A DNA stretch of 64,000 bases from Taenia hydatigena. Taxonomy: Eukaryota; Platyhelminthes; Cestoda; Cyclophyllidea; Taeniidae. Each line of letters opens with the position of its first letter. The first letter of the stretch is position 1. The notes below the pieces were generated by a model that was not told the DNA's origin, did not search any database, and saw only the letters and a program-made list of their open reading frames with translations. The stretch is from positions 6,808,587 to 6,872,586 of the forward strand of contig JADWOT020000010.1 of assembly GCA_036345935.2 (NCBI GenBank), written 5' to 3'. A program made the position numbers and the translations under genes. Shown here piece by piece: positions 21,561 to 34,834 of this stretch.

Positions 21561-24126
21561 ATGAGCATTGTTAACATTGTTTTCAATGTCAGTACGTGAG
21601 TGGTTCCCGTCACTGCGCCATGACGTGTGTGAGCGTCGGCATCTAACGTCACTGGAATGGCCTGTCGACGTGTTAGCCGGCGGAAAGAAGGCAAACTTTG
21701 CATCCGATGCATCAAATGGACAGAAACAATTTGTGTGAATGAATAGAAGTTCAGAAAAATTCTGGCAAGAAGTGCTTTTAATTGTTGCCTGTTTCATTCT
21801 CCTCCAGTTTTCTAAAGCGTCTTAACATTTAATGATGGGGTGTGGATTAGAGTACTTAAGACTAGGAAGAGCTTATTAGGTGAGGCGATGTTGAGTGTCG
21901 CTAAATGACCTGCGATTAACACGTGTGACTTTGGTGATGCGCAGTTTGTGAATGATAAGACTGCAGTAATGGAAATGTTTGCAAAGGCTGTAGTTTGGCA
22001 ACTATGGTGCGGATGCATTTTATGTTTAATTGGGAGTGCCTTGACCCAAGTGCTAGCCCAAAGCTTGAGCTATAAGACGAGTCGTATGCTGTAAGGCGAA
22101 TGGATAGTATGCAACAGAACCAATTGGTTGCTCCCATAATACATGTGAGATGGGTGTTGGGGTATTTCTCAACACTGGGGAATAAACAAGTAAGGGGTGG
22201 ATCGCACTTATAGCTCCTTCGTTGGATGGATTTTGTGGAATCCGAGATCTTGTCACCCTGGTTTCTACCCCACTTTTATCCCCTACTCGCCAAGTGTTGC
22301 TCCTCCGGAAGCCACTCACTCTGTGAGCAAACAATCGAAACGCAATCACTACATCAGATGAGCAATGACCGAAGTTTTTCGCTACCCCAGGACAAGTGGA
22401 TGTGTTTGATTCACTTGCATTTAACAAGAATGTCTGTATTGAAGTGTCACCATCATTGAGGTACTCCATGTCGCAGGAATCGCTTACACCAAAACCAAGT
22501 GACACCCATTGGTAGGATTTGGAATAGAACTGTGATTTTCGAGATAGCAATCTATGCTTCCGCAAATCAAACACTCGACAGTGAGAGTGGGTCTTCTCAC
22601 GCATGTGAATCAGTTGGAAATGAAGCATTTTGGAGTTTTCAATGCGATTCACCATTACCTCTGCTTTGTTTGCATGGCAATGCACTCCTCACTCTTGTTG
22701 ACTATCAATTTGGAATTGCGGGAGGTAAAGTTTGTCTTGTCTTCAAGCGTTTGAAGAGAGCTGATTGAACTCCTCAGTCTCTCATCCAATCACTCTACCC
22801 ATCCACTCGTTTTCTTCTAGGCTGTGCTTACCTCCCTCCATTTATACCTGATCAGCGATCCCTACCACACCAATCCACCTGTCCATCCCGTACCCATGCA
22901 CTCATCCACTCGCAGAATTTTCAATTCTCTTGCATCATTCACCTTCTCGAACGACCTTGGGAAGAAAGCAACTACTAGCACGCATAATGTGAATGACCTG
23001 GGAATTGAAACACACACACTTCAGAAGCTTCTTGAGGGTTGCGCATGTGACACGAAGAGACAACCTCTACACTTTCAAAAGACTAACGTTTTGATCGTCG
23101 AAATTGGAGCGATTTTCGGTATGGTAAACAGCCTCACCAATTACGCGTCAAGGTCGTGGATAGCAAGAGGCAACTCCGCGCCTGTCTAGCTGGAGGCGTA
23201 CAGCACGAAAGCCAACCACCTCAACTAACCGATAATTCAAACACTCTTTCTCTCCTTCTAGTGATAATTTAGTTATCCATTCCTGACTTATTAAACCATT
23301 CATACCCGATTCACACACTCAGGAAGATGAGAACAACTTTTCTATGCAGTTAACTCCTTGCGTCATTGCTGACGCAGTCGAGCTCTTGTCTGGTAAAGTC
23401 TAAGAAAATTTTATCCACTGCTTCTTTGAGGCGGTGCATCAAACACAAGGCAGTTGCGTTTTGTGCGTCTACTACTTCTCCACCGGTTGGTGTGAGTTGA
23501 CTGTTCTCCAGGTGCTCTTCTGTGGATTGTCGACAGTGTCACCGCGTATGGCGGTTACTGGCTCCATCACAACTCAACTGTGGTCCTTGAAGTGCGCAAG
23601 ATTTTTAAAAAGTACGAATAAGTCGCCACGCAGTACCGATTCGGATGGTAAAAAAAAGGCAATTCAACAGTCGCAAATCTAGTGTTTGTCACTGTTCCAT
23701 TCAAGCAAAGTCATCAAGGTCAAGTTCCTCCTCTACAAGGGGATGGACTAGACGTTGCTTTGCAGAACCTATGGAACCCAAGGTGGACCACTCACCATCG
23801 ACCGGTAAACTGCCCAAACGCATGTAAGTGTTCACTCCTTGGCAATGAGATGTCTGACTTTTGACGCTTAACCTCAATAATTCTATTGTCACAAACAACG
23901 ATACCGCTTTATTTGGGGCGAGGAAATGAAATACAGACAGTTTAATGGTTGGTCTTGATCTAGACAACTTCCTTCACGTCAATCCACGTTTGCTGACGTA
24001 TTCCACAACAAAAACTGGAAGGAGACTATGTGAACAATGGCAAATCTGCCGTGAAATAAACACCTCCGTCTGCGTGATGATGCCTTTCCGCTTATATTAC
24101 TTCCCCAGCTTCCAGGTGGATACATT
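21561..24126. other. intergenic, no supported gene
   Basis: Holds a 210-codon minus-strand frame at 22685-22053 with no family resemblance and no coding-type composition; I treat it as chance. A plus-strand segment at about 23513-23620 after a CTCCAG acceptor reads ALLWIVDSVTAYGGYWLHH, an exon-like stretch I cannot place. Confidence 0.35.
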
Positions 24127-24241
24127 ACCTAGTTATGGCTAACTCTCAATAGCTCAAATGGCCTAGGGTTTCCATTTCACCCATCGCAAAGTGCTTTAGT
24201 ACTTAAGGAGCGCAAAAGAACCATCAAATTTCGGAAAAACT
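24127..24241 (+). repeat. dispersed element C, copy 2
   Basis: Direct repeat of 11241-11350, running straight into the N gap. The assembler probably broke because this family occurs elsewhere in the genome. Confidence 0.5.
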
Positions 24242-24341
24242 NNNNNNNNNNNNNNNNNNNNNNNNNNNNNNNNNNNNNNNNNNNNNNNNNNNNNNNNNNN
24301 NNNNNNNNNNNNNNNNNNNNNNNNNNNNNNNNNNNNNNNNN
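24242..24341. other. assembly gap, 100 N
   Basis: Exactly 100 N, the usual placeholder for a gap of unknown size. Sequence across it should not be treated as contiguous. Confidence 0.99.
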
Positions 24342-25564
24342 AAATGATTGCAGGAGAGTGACAGACAATGCGAATACCACTTTACTGGACATTTGATACG
24401 CTTGTTCACGTGGCTGACATTAAAACACAAACGGAGACAAATTAAAATTACTGATTTTACTTAGTGACTACTCACTTTTGAATGCATTGACGTTATGCTT
24501 AGGCGATGCGATCTTGCCAAGCTATTTTCTAACATCAGGCGCAAATATTAAATTAGTATCTTACTCATTCAAACAGTTTCGGATGGTTGAATTTGATCGC
24601 TACAGTTCTGCTCGGCAGTGCACGTTCCTTCGACCGTAGCACTAAGTGATAATGAGGGCGCATCTGTCGGCAAACGCCTTAGCAGTACTGGTTGCATTAG
24701 TAGTGGATCCGTGCCAATCAAAAGGCATTCATGCTTGTTCTATTCCAGCTATTATCGTGCAATCGATCTCGCGTTGCCTAGTGTGTCTTGGATCGGTGCA
24801 TGAGGATCTAGATTACCTCCAATATTCGTTGCTTTAACCTATTAAAATATATGCCTACCTCCATTAATCATGGCACTTGTGAAAGGTCAAGGTCCAATTA
24901 CTTAGTCATTCAGTGAAAGCTGCGTTTGCATCTTGGCGCCTTCTCAGAGCACAAATTTCACCACTTCGCACTGTCGACAAGTACTCGCATAGGCGCAAGC
25001 ACTAGGAGCGGAGTTCAACTAAACTGCTGCTCTCCGCAAAAAAGTTTTCTTTCGTCGCACGAAGACGCAAGAATGCTTGGGATTGATACCAACGAAGGCA
25101 GGTGTATGCCCACCTACCATCGGACTGGCGCCAGCTATCACAAAATTCCATTATTTTGTCTTTTAGGTGAATTTTTGCTTTGTGCTATCGATTCTTCCTC
25201 CATTACTGCTTTTCGTTGATGGTGACCCGATGAACTCAATTTTCTTTCTCTTCAATCTCATTTTGCGCATCACATGCTGCAAGGACTTAATTTGCTTTAA
25301 GCACTACCTGGTGTTTTTGTTCTTATGATGAACCTTCAAAGCTGCGCTAGTCCCAGAAGACAAAATATTACCAACGCACGTACGGGAGAATTTTGTGTAT
25401 GCAATAAACAACCCTTTCCGTCTGTTGCGTTAAAAATATAATTGTATTTGGATGACGTTTAACTCATCATCTCGACTCGATTCTAGTTTACACAAAGTAT
25501 AACGCATTGTTAGGGAACGATAGCCATTTTATCAACTTTGCTAAACTAATGGTAGAATAGGAGC
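24342..25564. other. intergenic upstream of the sirtuin-like gene
   Basis: No gene recognised. A short hydrophobic frame at 24646-24837 (LSANALAVLVALVVD) has no partner exons. Confidence 0.4.
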
Positions 25565-28500
25565 ATGCTAAGTGTGCCAGCATGGGATTACCTGGCGTCG
25601 TTTCAGACTTCGCTCATTGAATATTTGAAAGGCAGAAATCGATTTAATGAATGGCAGAAAAACCACTCTGGTGAGTCACCATCGTAAAGGATTTATTGTC
25701 ACCTTGTTGTAATCACCAATTACAAATAGTTCATTAGTCTATTCAACGGTCTGCTGATAATATAGATCATTGTTTATTATGCGTGCCACATCCTATAATC
25801 TTTCTTTTTTCCCAACAAAATGAAATAAAGGCATTGCCTGCGCAAGACTTCAGAAACCTAGTGCTAAGCTTCACCAAAAATACAAGGATTTCGTGAAGAT
25901 ACTTTTAATGAGCTGATATCATTTCCCGCCCTGGAAGTTGAATTCAATTACCTTGTTCTCTGATAGCCAACCACGCTGCTGCGATGCCCTCAAGCGATCT
26001 CGTGGAGTTCAGCAAATTGGTTTCGAAGGCGAAGAGCGTAAGCGTCGTATAGTGTAATTTTCTAAAGATGTTTGTGATAACCGGCGAGGGTATTAATTTC
26101 GAGAGTGGAGTGCCAAAATTTCAGGTCCCTTATGATTTTTCGCTGAAGCGCCTAATAGAGGTACGTGTACTATTTAAGCCTAGCTACTGTTCTTCTTCAA
26201 GCAATCAAAGTACTTACGTTGGGAGTTTTACTACCAGCGTCGCAATATAGTTTTTGCGGAAGCCCCCAATGCAGCTCATTACGCGCTCAGAAATTTAGAA
26301 AAGTTGTTTGCTAGCACTGGTCGGTCATTCACTTTGGCGACTCAATGCATTAGAAATTATCATTGGTTTGATGACACTGAGGAACCAATCGTGCTTTATG
26401 GTACGTATTTTAACTGTCCACGTTTATACAGCGTCCGTCTTCGTAAGCGTGCGTCGAGATATGCAAAAAGAGTTTATCTACTTAAAGTGGTTCCCTAAAC
26501 CCGTGAGACTGAACAGATAATTTGTCAGCCATGAAGATCTTGCGAAGACTGCATGTCTATGTGAAGTGCCACTGCGCGCATTCCACAGTTCTTTGCATCC
26601 GTTGCTGAAGTTATTTCGTCAAAATAGCTTTTTGATAGTAGGCAGATTGGAATGCATGTTTGGGACATGGACTTAGGACTTTTTGGCTCACAAGGCTATT
26701 ATCAGCTATTCTATCTATTGCTCAAAGTGTTGTTTCACTCAGCTATTAGTATGACAAGGTGGTCAACCATACCTGAAATTAGGCAGCACTTGCAAACCAT
26801 TTAAGTAGTTTTCACTATCACGACGACAATCGCCTAATTAACTCGAGTCCGTAAGCTCAAATTACGTTCTGGATCCACGCGTTAACACTTTTTGCACAAA
26901 GTGTCATGGTTGGCGGCCTCCCTCTGGCTTTTTAATGTCTCACTGATTTCACTACCAAGTGCATTCCTGTGGAAGATAAAGTGTTGACGAATATAAGGGC
27001 GTGCACCCTTGATTGAGTGCGAACTGATCATCCTGTGTATCTTTGTTATTTCAGATAATATCCTCAGGTCCTACCAGGTGGATCACAGTAAACAGCCACA
27101 TCGAGGGTAAGTTGCCATTGGACGCTTCCATTCTAAATAATCGGTAGCACACCATTCTACCCATATCCCCTCAGGCCATCCTGCATTCATCAAAAATGAG
27201 CAGAATTGAGGATATTTACGTATTCTGCACAACATCTTTATAAATTATTTATCACTTCGATGTTCAATTGTTTTCGTCTCAGCACCTACCAAGGTTTCTT
27301 ACTTGCCCTAGCATTGTTATATGTATGTTATTGGCTGTATGGTTTTGATCTATCTACCGCCTTTTCTCATTTCCTAGAAGTTTTATCTGTCTGGTGAGGT
27401 GAGCGGTTTGGCCCTAAAATATAGTCACTTAAGTTATATAAATGCACTTCGTCTTGGATATTTTTCTTATGTTAAGGGCGTAGTTATGGGCTATTTAAGA
27501 TTGTGATTTGGTAGATTCCTCCATCTCGGTTAAAATGTGCTTGTTTCAAGGTCTTCCTTCAAGAATTTGTAGAACCAGGTTAGGTAAGAGTAGAAGGGAA
27601 CCTGAAAGCACATCTGTCAAGTGCTTCAACCAGTATAATGGTGTTTTTGTAATCATTCATACAACCACGTGTTGACTAAGAAAAAGCTGTACTGATCGCT
27701 CATCTGAGGCGTGTGTTGCCGTGATTTCCCGTCCTGTCAGCATAAGCTTGGATTACAAAGCAGTCATCTGTTTTATAAACATGAAATAGACCCACAACAT
27801 ACCCCGTTTTTACCATTGTTGTGCAATTTCCATGCAACGTTCTGCCGTTTTGCGCACTTGTGGGCTTGCAATATCTGCGTTTCGTTTTTATCGAAGCCAA
27901 TCATCAGACGTCATCTAGCTACGTAAGTAACCCTTCTCATCAGTCAGGGTATTTCTCATTAATGTGAGGGAAATTTACTTGTCAAACAGTAGCATTTTCA
28001 TACCAGCTAGTTTTCCCTCTTTCATTTCGCTTTGTCAAGTAACTTGATGTAATCTAAGACTGATAACTGCTTTGCGTGAGGTCCTCCAAAGCAACCTCTC
28101 GTTAGCTGCAATTATCATGACTCTTCAAACCTCCCGTGTGCCAAGGCCTACACACACCTCAGCTGTTTCATAAGCCATCATTTTATGAGACTTGTTCACC
28201 TACGATCGTTGCAGGGATCCGGAGGCGTTGTATTTCAACCAGTATGTGCATTCGTTTAACATAAATGCGGCTAAAGAGGCAGCAGCTGCAGCCGACGTCT
28301 GTTTGATGGTAGGCATCATGAATGGGGCCACCCACCCCGCCGTGGATTTGGCTATCTCAGTCGCCGCTCGTGGTAATCTTGTGGCTGAGATCAGTGCGGA
28401 GGACACACCGATCACTTCCAGTGCTGCGTAAGTGACCAATCCTTGCTGAAACAATCAAGTTATTGAAATGCCAGCCCTGTAGATTGTAGACTCATGCTTC

Positions 28501-28691
28501 GTTACTAAAACGAGTCGAATGGGATGCTAGAATGCATCGAGCTGCAGCTCTTCTTGCAAAATATAAATTTTTGGATCCACTCGCGTTTTAGACGCGATTC
28601 AGTTGCCACTGCAATCCATCATTTGTGTTTCAGGTATCTAAGATGGAACAGTCTGATTGAGTTCAACTGTAAGTGTGGGCGACTTGGCTGA
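25565..28691 (+). CDS. SIRT5-like sirtuin, probable pseudoenzyme
   Basis: Sirtuins remove acyl groups from lysine using NAD; the SIRT5 class acts mainly in mitochondria on succinyl and malonyl groups. Seven exons: 25565-25670, 25967-26037, 26068-26160, 26238-26400, 27055-27106, 28215-28427, 28634-28691. All phases agree, giving 251 aa (human SIRT5 310). One intron is only 30 bp. Family marks: FVITGEGINFESGVPKF (human IISGAGVSAESGVPTF), PNAAHYAL (human PNAGHRAI), VCLMVG (human LCLVVG), PAVDLAISVAARGNLVAEIS and DTP. Key residues are changed: GAG to GEG, FR to FQ, TQNID to TQCIR, catalytic His in the EIHG motif to Tyr (VLYD), GTS to GIM. The whole zinc module with its four Cys is missing. The fold may survive while catalysis cannot. 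AATAAA at 28931. Confidence 0.72.
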
Positions 28692-28939
28692 TTTCGGAAT
28701 GGTTTTTATGACCTAAGCGGCCACTAGTAGCGGCACTGGAGTTCTTACCAGGTGCTTGTGAATGTTGGATGGATCTGAAGATGTTGTCAAAACGAAATGT
28801 CTGAAATGCTGCTTACGGTGCTCTGCGAATGTAGGAGTACAGTTTGAAGAAAGGAAACATTCCACCTACCGTAGGCTCCTTGACCATTCAGTCGTATTGT
28901 CAACATGCGTTGTAAGCTTTGCGCAGAAGCAATAAATTG

Positions 28940-30550
28940 AGCTGTTAAATACTGTTTGGGGTGCACACCAATTTCATCGTGCCAATAAGTCTGTAGAGAC
29001 GGTTAACCACGACCTAAAAGGGAAGCAGTCAGGCATATCACTTCTTAAACCACCAGTGTGGCCATCATTCTCTAAGTTTAGACGCAATCGATAAACCTCA
29101 CTCCTCTCGGTGGTCAGTACCAATTCAAGGCTTGAATTATGACGTGGAATGTGCGTACTTAGCAAACCGATTTAGCGTTCTGCGAGAGATAACTACCAAG
29201 CGTGTTGCAGAACGACCGCTAATCGTTACTAGGTTAACTGTTTTTATTTCTTTCCTATCTAGTTTCTTCTTCGAGGGGAAGGCCAACATCGTACTACCCC
29301 GACTACTTGCAAACGTCATAGCCTTTCAGTCCGACCCTCAATAAAACTTGACGGGTTTTAACAACAATTATGGGACTCAGCATTTTCACAAGAGGTACCG
29401 CAATAATAAACTGTGATGTCTGATAAAATTACAGAGCGGTGGGAGTAGGGACGACTGAGACAACTAGGAACAGGCACCGGTATGTTGATGCTAGAACTAA
29501 TGCAGAGCAAGAAATCTCGATAATTGACACATTGTTTCTAAAAAACCCCGACAGATAATCGGCGATGCCAAGTGGTGGAGTAGGGTAGGAGTAAATTCGA
29601 GAAGGGGCAGAGGGAAGAGGGGGACAAGGGACTACTGTCAATTGGTGGACAAGACGATCGACGGAATAAGGAATGAAAGTTCTGCGACCCGGGAAAACAC
29701 AGGCATATTGGTTAACAACTAAGCCAAGGCATGCAAAATAGAGGCATGAAGGACAGGTGAGGTGTAGACCGCTTTGACTGTTTCCGAAAACCTGAGAGGA
29801 TTGGTTAAATATAGCTTAATGTGGTTATGAGAAAGACTTTTTCGAATGAAATGTCTGCAGCAGAAAGTTTAAATGGTTTCACTCTCTAATAGAATTTTGA
29901 ACATTTAAGACAACCCAAAAACCTGCATAAGTTCACCTAAATTTTAGGCAAACAGTCGCAGTAGGAGGTTATTAGTTGCCGCGAAACAACATAAAGCAAA
30001 TTTAAGTCCCACCATTCTGTAGGATCTGTAAAGGTGCATCGAATTTCGCTACTTGCAATATTGAGCTGCAAGCACTTCTGTGCAATACACATTTTTTGCC
30101 TCATAGAGGTCGAGATTCACTGGCCCTAGAAAAGAGCCTTTAGAATACTTGATCTTTATAGAACCTTTAAATGGGAACAGTTATTCAACGTTGTGGCTGT
30201 GATCTCTGGAACTTAAACTTTAAAAATAAGCTGTGTAACCCGCAGCAATTTGCGTTCAAAAATGCATATCGGGAGTTTCGAGACTACTGGGCATTCAAGA
30301 GTAACAAAAACGTAAGTCCTTCAAATTTAAGGCTGTTGTATTTAGTCAAATAAATCATCAGCAGAACGTCAAACCAATAAATTTTACAAGCCGCTCTGAC
30401 AAAAAACATGGCACAGGCCTGTTGTGAGAGTTCAAGGGATCTTTGAAGTTAAAAAGAGCTGTAGGCTGATAAGAAACAAGCAAGAGCTGATGTTGGACCT
30501 GGCTTAGCGCGGCAGAGTTGAGATCGTGGATACAGCTGGCAAGCTCGTTG
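28940..30550. other. intergenic, no supported gene
   Basis: A purine-rich stretch lies at 29572-29630. No gene recognised. Confidence 0.4.
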
Positions 30551-30554
30551 AGTG

Positions 30555-30800
30555 TCAGTGCAAACTGGGCGCCAACGAGGAAGAATTCAGGGCAAGTGGG
30601 TGGGTGACAGGAGGGCGGGACAGGTGGCCGAAGCCGTAGAAGGCGTCATTACTGGCAAAGTGGATGGTGCAACCATGGAAGAAGGCCAAGCCGTGCCGCA
30701 TACACATGGCTTTCTCCGCCCCATAATGGCTTCTGTCAGACTCAGCAACGACACTAGGGCCTGTGCTGATCAGAGGGATAATCAGATTGGCCTTACCTAA
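30555..30800 (-). CDS. candidate terminal exon, unknown protein
   Basis: A minus-strand frame with GC-rich third codon positions, unlike its AT-rich surroundings. It runs from about 30800 to a stop at 30557-30555 and includes AFFHGCTIHFASNDAFYGFG. A possible companion exon at 31465-31382 (SVLTEPLNAMQMVAMTEQ, acceptor CTCAAAG) lies upstream on the same strand. I do not recognise the product. The codon bias is the only support. Confidence 0.25.
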   Translation of the reverse strand, partial: LGKANLIIPLISTGPSVVAESDRSHYGAEKAMCMRHGLAFFHGCTIHFASNDAFYGFGHLSRPPVTHPLALNSSSLAPSLH

Positions 30801-31469
30801 TCTCCTAATTTCTGCGTACGCGCAATAAGACAAATGAATCCATTTTGGAGGCATCTTCAGTAAGATTGCTAACAGTTTCAGTCTCTAACAGTTGCTAATT
30901 ATGTCAACACATGGATGTGAAATGCGTCGAAGAAACCGCTGCGTTTCAATCGCACGATTACTGTATACCCAGCACAAGATTGGTAAATATCTTGCAAGTG
31001 CTTAAAATGTTATAGAAATTACACAAAAATACAATCCTTTGTTCTTCTTTGATTGTATGGCACATGTGATATCGATTGTGACGCTGAGTGCGAAATATGT
31101 CACATAAGCTTATTGAATTCGATATCTTCCGCCCATTCATTTATTGCATTATGCCTGGTAGAGGGATTGCCTTAGTGATCCACTACAGTAAAATTGAGCG
31201 TCATTTTGTATCAATAGTAAGTAAAGGCAAGCAAAGAGCATGGAAACCCGCTTGTAACGTGGATAACTTTTCAAAAGCAAGGAAGAAAGGAGCCCACAAG
31301 TACTCTGTGCAGAAGAGTGCTCACGTTGGCGGCATCCGAACCGGGAGCATTGAGAATATTCTGCTTGATAGACTAGAGAACTTGGGGACGAGGGCATCGC
31401 AAAGCGCATTGCTCAGTCATCGCCACCATCTGCATCGCATTCAGCGGCTCAGTCAGCACGCTTATCTTT

Positions 31470-34400
31470 GAGGAAATCAGTAGTGACAGCCACTCTGATA
31501 GGACTGGCAGGCAGCAAGCCTGCAAACATATATATGCGCCAACAATGACATAATCTCTGTATTAATTAGAAAACGCGACCATCAGCTCATGTACGCACAG
31601 TCCTCTTAAGATGCAGAGCTTAATACAACGATGGGTAGAGTACGTCACACACATCCACACCCTTCCTAAACACGGCATTCTCAATTTGCACTTGTGAGAG
31701 TTTTGAGACCACGGGCATCTTGGTGGTGGATTGAAAAGTGTCTGCATAAAGTAAGCAGACAAAATATGCTCGATTCAAAGGAAGTTTGGAAGCATGATAC
31801 AGAACAAGAAATTGAAGCGAAAGTAAAAACCGTCTCGCCGGAATGCAGTTACTCAACACATTCTAATAGTTTACAGCAACTGCAAAAAACACAAACATTT
31901 GGACCATCAAACCATTGAGACAACCGAGATTAATGACTAACTGATGATTGATGGATAATGTGGGTGCCTGTGCATATTAATGCAGACATTCATGTTACTT
32001 CGATCGCAATGAAGACGATTAGAGACGGCATAATTCTTGCATCTTCAAGCTGTGACAGAAGACTGATTTTAATTTAGTCCTCGACCATTGATTACATGCC
32101 CTTTTCCGATTTTTTTCATTTGTGCGTTTTAATGCCCAACACACTGTGGTCTCTGTAAATAGCCGAAAGTATTACCTCTCCTAGCTTTCTATTCCTTCTT
32201 TCTCTATTCAAATTGGCATTCTACTTTTTTTGGTGGCTCCTCATTTACCCCCCTGCCAGAACCCACATGCGACAATCTGAATTTAACTTCATTCATAATA
32301 ATAATTGGTAAATCTGGGTTGATGTCAACGCCTACTTGGCGTCTGCGTCGACATTTGTGATCATGATTTAATTTTTGTGATAGAAGGGTCACTTGAGCGT
32401 GATCGTAGCGTCACCATTGGCCTCCATTCATCATTGCCAATCACAACCCCTCCCTCTACCTCTTTTGTTGGCTAAAAAGTTTTTTTTGGGGAAATCAAAA
32501 TAAAATTAAACGGCAGGCTAACAAAATTGGAGCGGTAATCTTATATGTGGCACTGTTTCTTCTTTTTACAATGACTTTCTCAACCCTCACTGTGCAAAAT
32601 TGCATGCAAATTGAAGAGCTGAGACTAGACAATGGCGACCAACTTACCACCAGGCGGATTGAGCTCGCGATCTCATACTTGTTAAACTGTGACTTCGTAG
32701 ACGGACAGTCTTTCAATCTGCTTATGGGAACCTGGCTGCACCAACACCCACACTGCGGTAAACTGTGTAATCACTTAGTTTGGTCTGATACTCCGCAGCT
32801 CATCAAAACAAGCGCATGGTGCATGGTACACGGGTTATCTCAGCGCCTAGCTGAAGTCAGAGGTCTTCGTGTGAAATATTCCATCACAAGTCACCTGCCA
32901 CTTTTGATATCCATACCATGACTCCGAAACTATGATTAAAATATAGATTGATTGTTTCGGAATAGGTGTAGGCATAGAGAAAGGAGAGGCCATGCTTCTG
33001 CGACCAAGCATTTCAACAAGCACTACGTGAAATGCCCACCTCATGCAGCAGGCACTCCATTACCTCAGAGATGCACTTTATTGCATTCAGTGTGAACGGC
33101 TGATGCTTCCAGGTATCTCCTATAAGTATCTTAGCATCCTATTTATCTTAAGCAGGTAAAAGAGATTTGAATTCGCTGTGATCTCCCGAGAATAAAGCAG
33201 GAATTTCAAAGTGCAAATCAGTTAATGAATGACGTGCTTTCTGCATGGTGTTTGAAAAATAAACAGTGACATTTTATTACAAATTGACGAGCATTTAAGC
33301 CAATGTTGGCTCATTTTCATAAAGTAAAGGCAAGTAAAGAGGCGGATGTGTCCATTTGTCTTTTCTGACTTTCTCGGTGATGGTGGAGTTAAGGAAGTTT
33401 CCAATGGGCATTTCCGATACGGCGAATCAGAAGTTAAGCTCATTTCCCATAGTCTAATTGGTGCGACTTCTTCAAATTTGATGCGCCTTTTAAGCAAGCG
33501 AATTGACGTCGTTACATCTCGTCTCAATCATTTACCCGAGAGCTGATGAAGCATGTTCCATAGCTTTATTTGACCTAAGCATGCTAGGTGATGGTTGGCA
33601 TTTAGGCTCCAATTTTTTCTCTTCTCATCTATTTCTACTTAATTGTTGCTATCCCAGTTTATTTTGGTTGATTCTCCTATCTCGGCATAATGCTTGTCTA
33701 CTAGACAGGATTTGGACTGCTCACGACAGACATCTTCTGATTCGCCGACAGTGTGATTCTGTCCAATTTCCATTTGCAATACAAGCTCACCTCATGTGGA
33801 GGCCAACTTGATGTGAAATATGATCAAAGACGCTTTCATAGTGCTGATCTCCATGGACTTGCCAAATATAAACTCTAGGGTATGTATTCGTTTCCAATTC
33901 TAACCTAAATTATCAATGTGTCTCTAATGACTTCAATAGGTCTGATAAAGTTAGTGCAATTTGTGGCCCATCAAAAGCCTCTTGAGAGATTTGTCAGGCA
34001 TCAGGGCAAACGAGGAGGAAGAAGTAGGCACTGGCAACAGAAGTGCAGTAGGTTATCGCAACAGCTTTTGGGGGTGAGGTATGATGTCGCTTAAGCCTTC
34101 CTTAATCTCTTTAGTTACCAAGACAAGACGATGTTCAGTCAGGGTGAACTTGGCGAAGTGGCATCCTCCCTCTCTATAATCAATAGGTCCTGAAGAAAGA
34201 CTAAGTTTGATCCACAAAGTATAAGGAACAAGAGTATTCAAGAAGTCTCACAGCGCACACTGCTTGTTGTCGCACGCCTACCCTTGTAGCGAAGTATTAG
34301 CAGAAACGTTTTGGATTTAACAGATAACCGCTGTTTCCGATGTGCTTTGCCCCATCGCGGTTCTATGAAGACTTCTGCGTAATTAATAAAATCGGCACAT

Positions 34401-34585
34401 TCGGCAAGCCGTTCCCTTTGCCCAGCTTAGGATTCGGAGGGCAAAATCGAAGCCTCAACGTGTGGATGCGATAGTAGCCTTTCGGATATACGGCCTAATA
34501 TATGTGAGGTTGATTTAAGAGTTTCATCATTTTCTCTCTCACAAAGTATTAGTTATTCCTCTGTGGAGGTTAAGGGATCCAATTA
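31470..34585. other. intergenic or intronic, no supported gene
   Basis: Open stretches at 32570-32921 and 33346-33543 (plus) have no recognised motif or splice partners. Nothing else seen. Confidence 0.35.
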
Positions 34586-34589
34586 GCTT

Positions 34590-34830
34590 CGACTAGCAGA
34601 AAGTCAACCAGAGCACAAATTTGCCTAATTCCCATGGGTGCTTCCTTCTACTCTGACAAATGAGGTTGTCAAGATGATTTAATATCCTTTAATTAGCTAA
34701 TCAACATATCATAATCAAGTTAAATTTTGATTTTATTTTGACCGCTGCATTTGTTATCGTAGGAAAAAATACCCACGAGAATTAGGTAAATTTGTGCTCT
34801 GGTTGACCTTCCGCTAGCATGAGAAATTTG
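34590..34830. repeat. fold-back inverted repeat, arms about 100 bp
   Basis: The left arm near 34594-34690 pairs with the right arm near 34725-34822 read in reverse. The best core is gtcaaccagagcacaaattt on the left, matched exactly on the right, followed by (g/a)cctaattc(c/t)c(a/g)tgggt. Pairing weakens toward the loop and no target-site duplication was found. Suits a MITE-like or stem-loop element. Confidence 0.6.
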
Positions 34831-34834
34831 TGCC

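Noticed and set aside
22053..22685. 210-codon minus-strand open frame
   Set aside because: No family resemblance, no domain-like pattern, and a frame of this length is not unlikely by chance in 64 kb. No splice partners seen.
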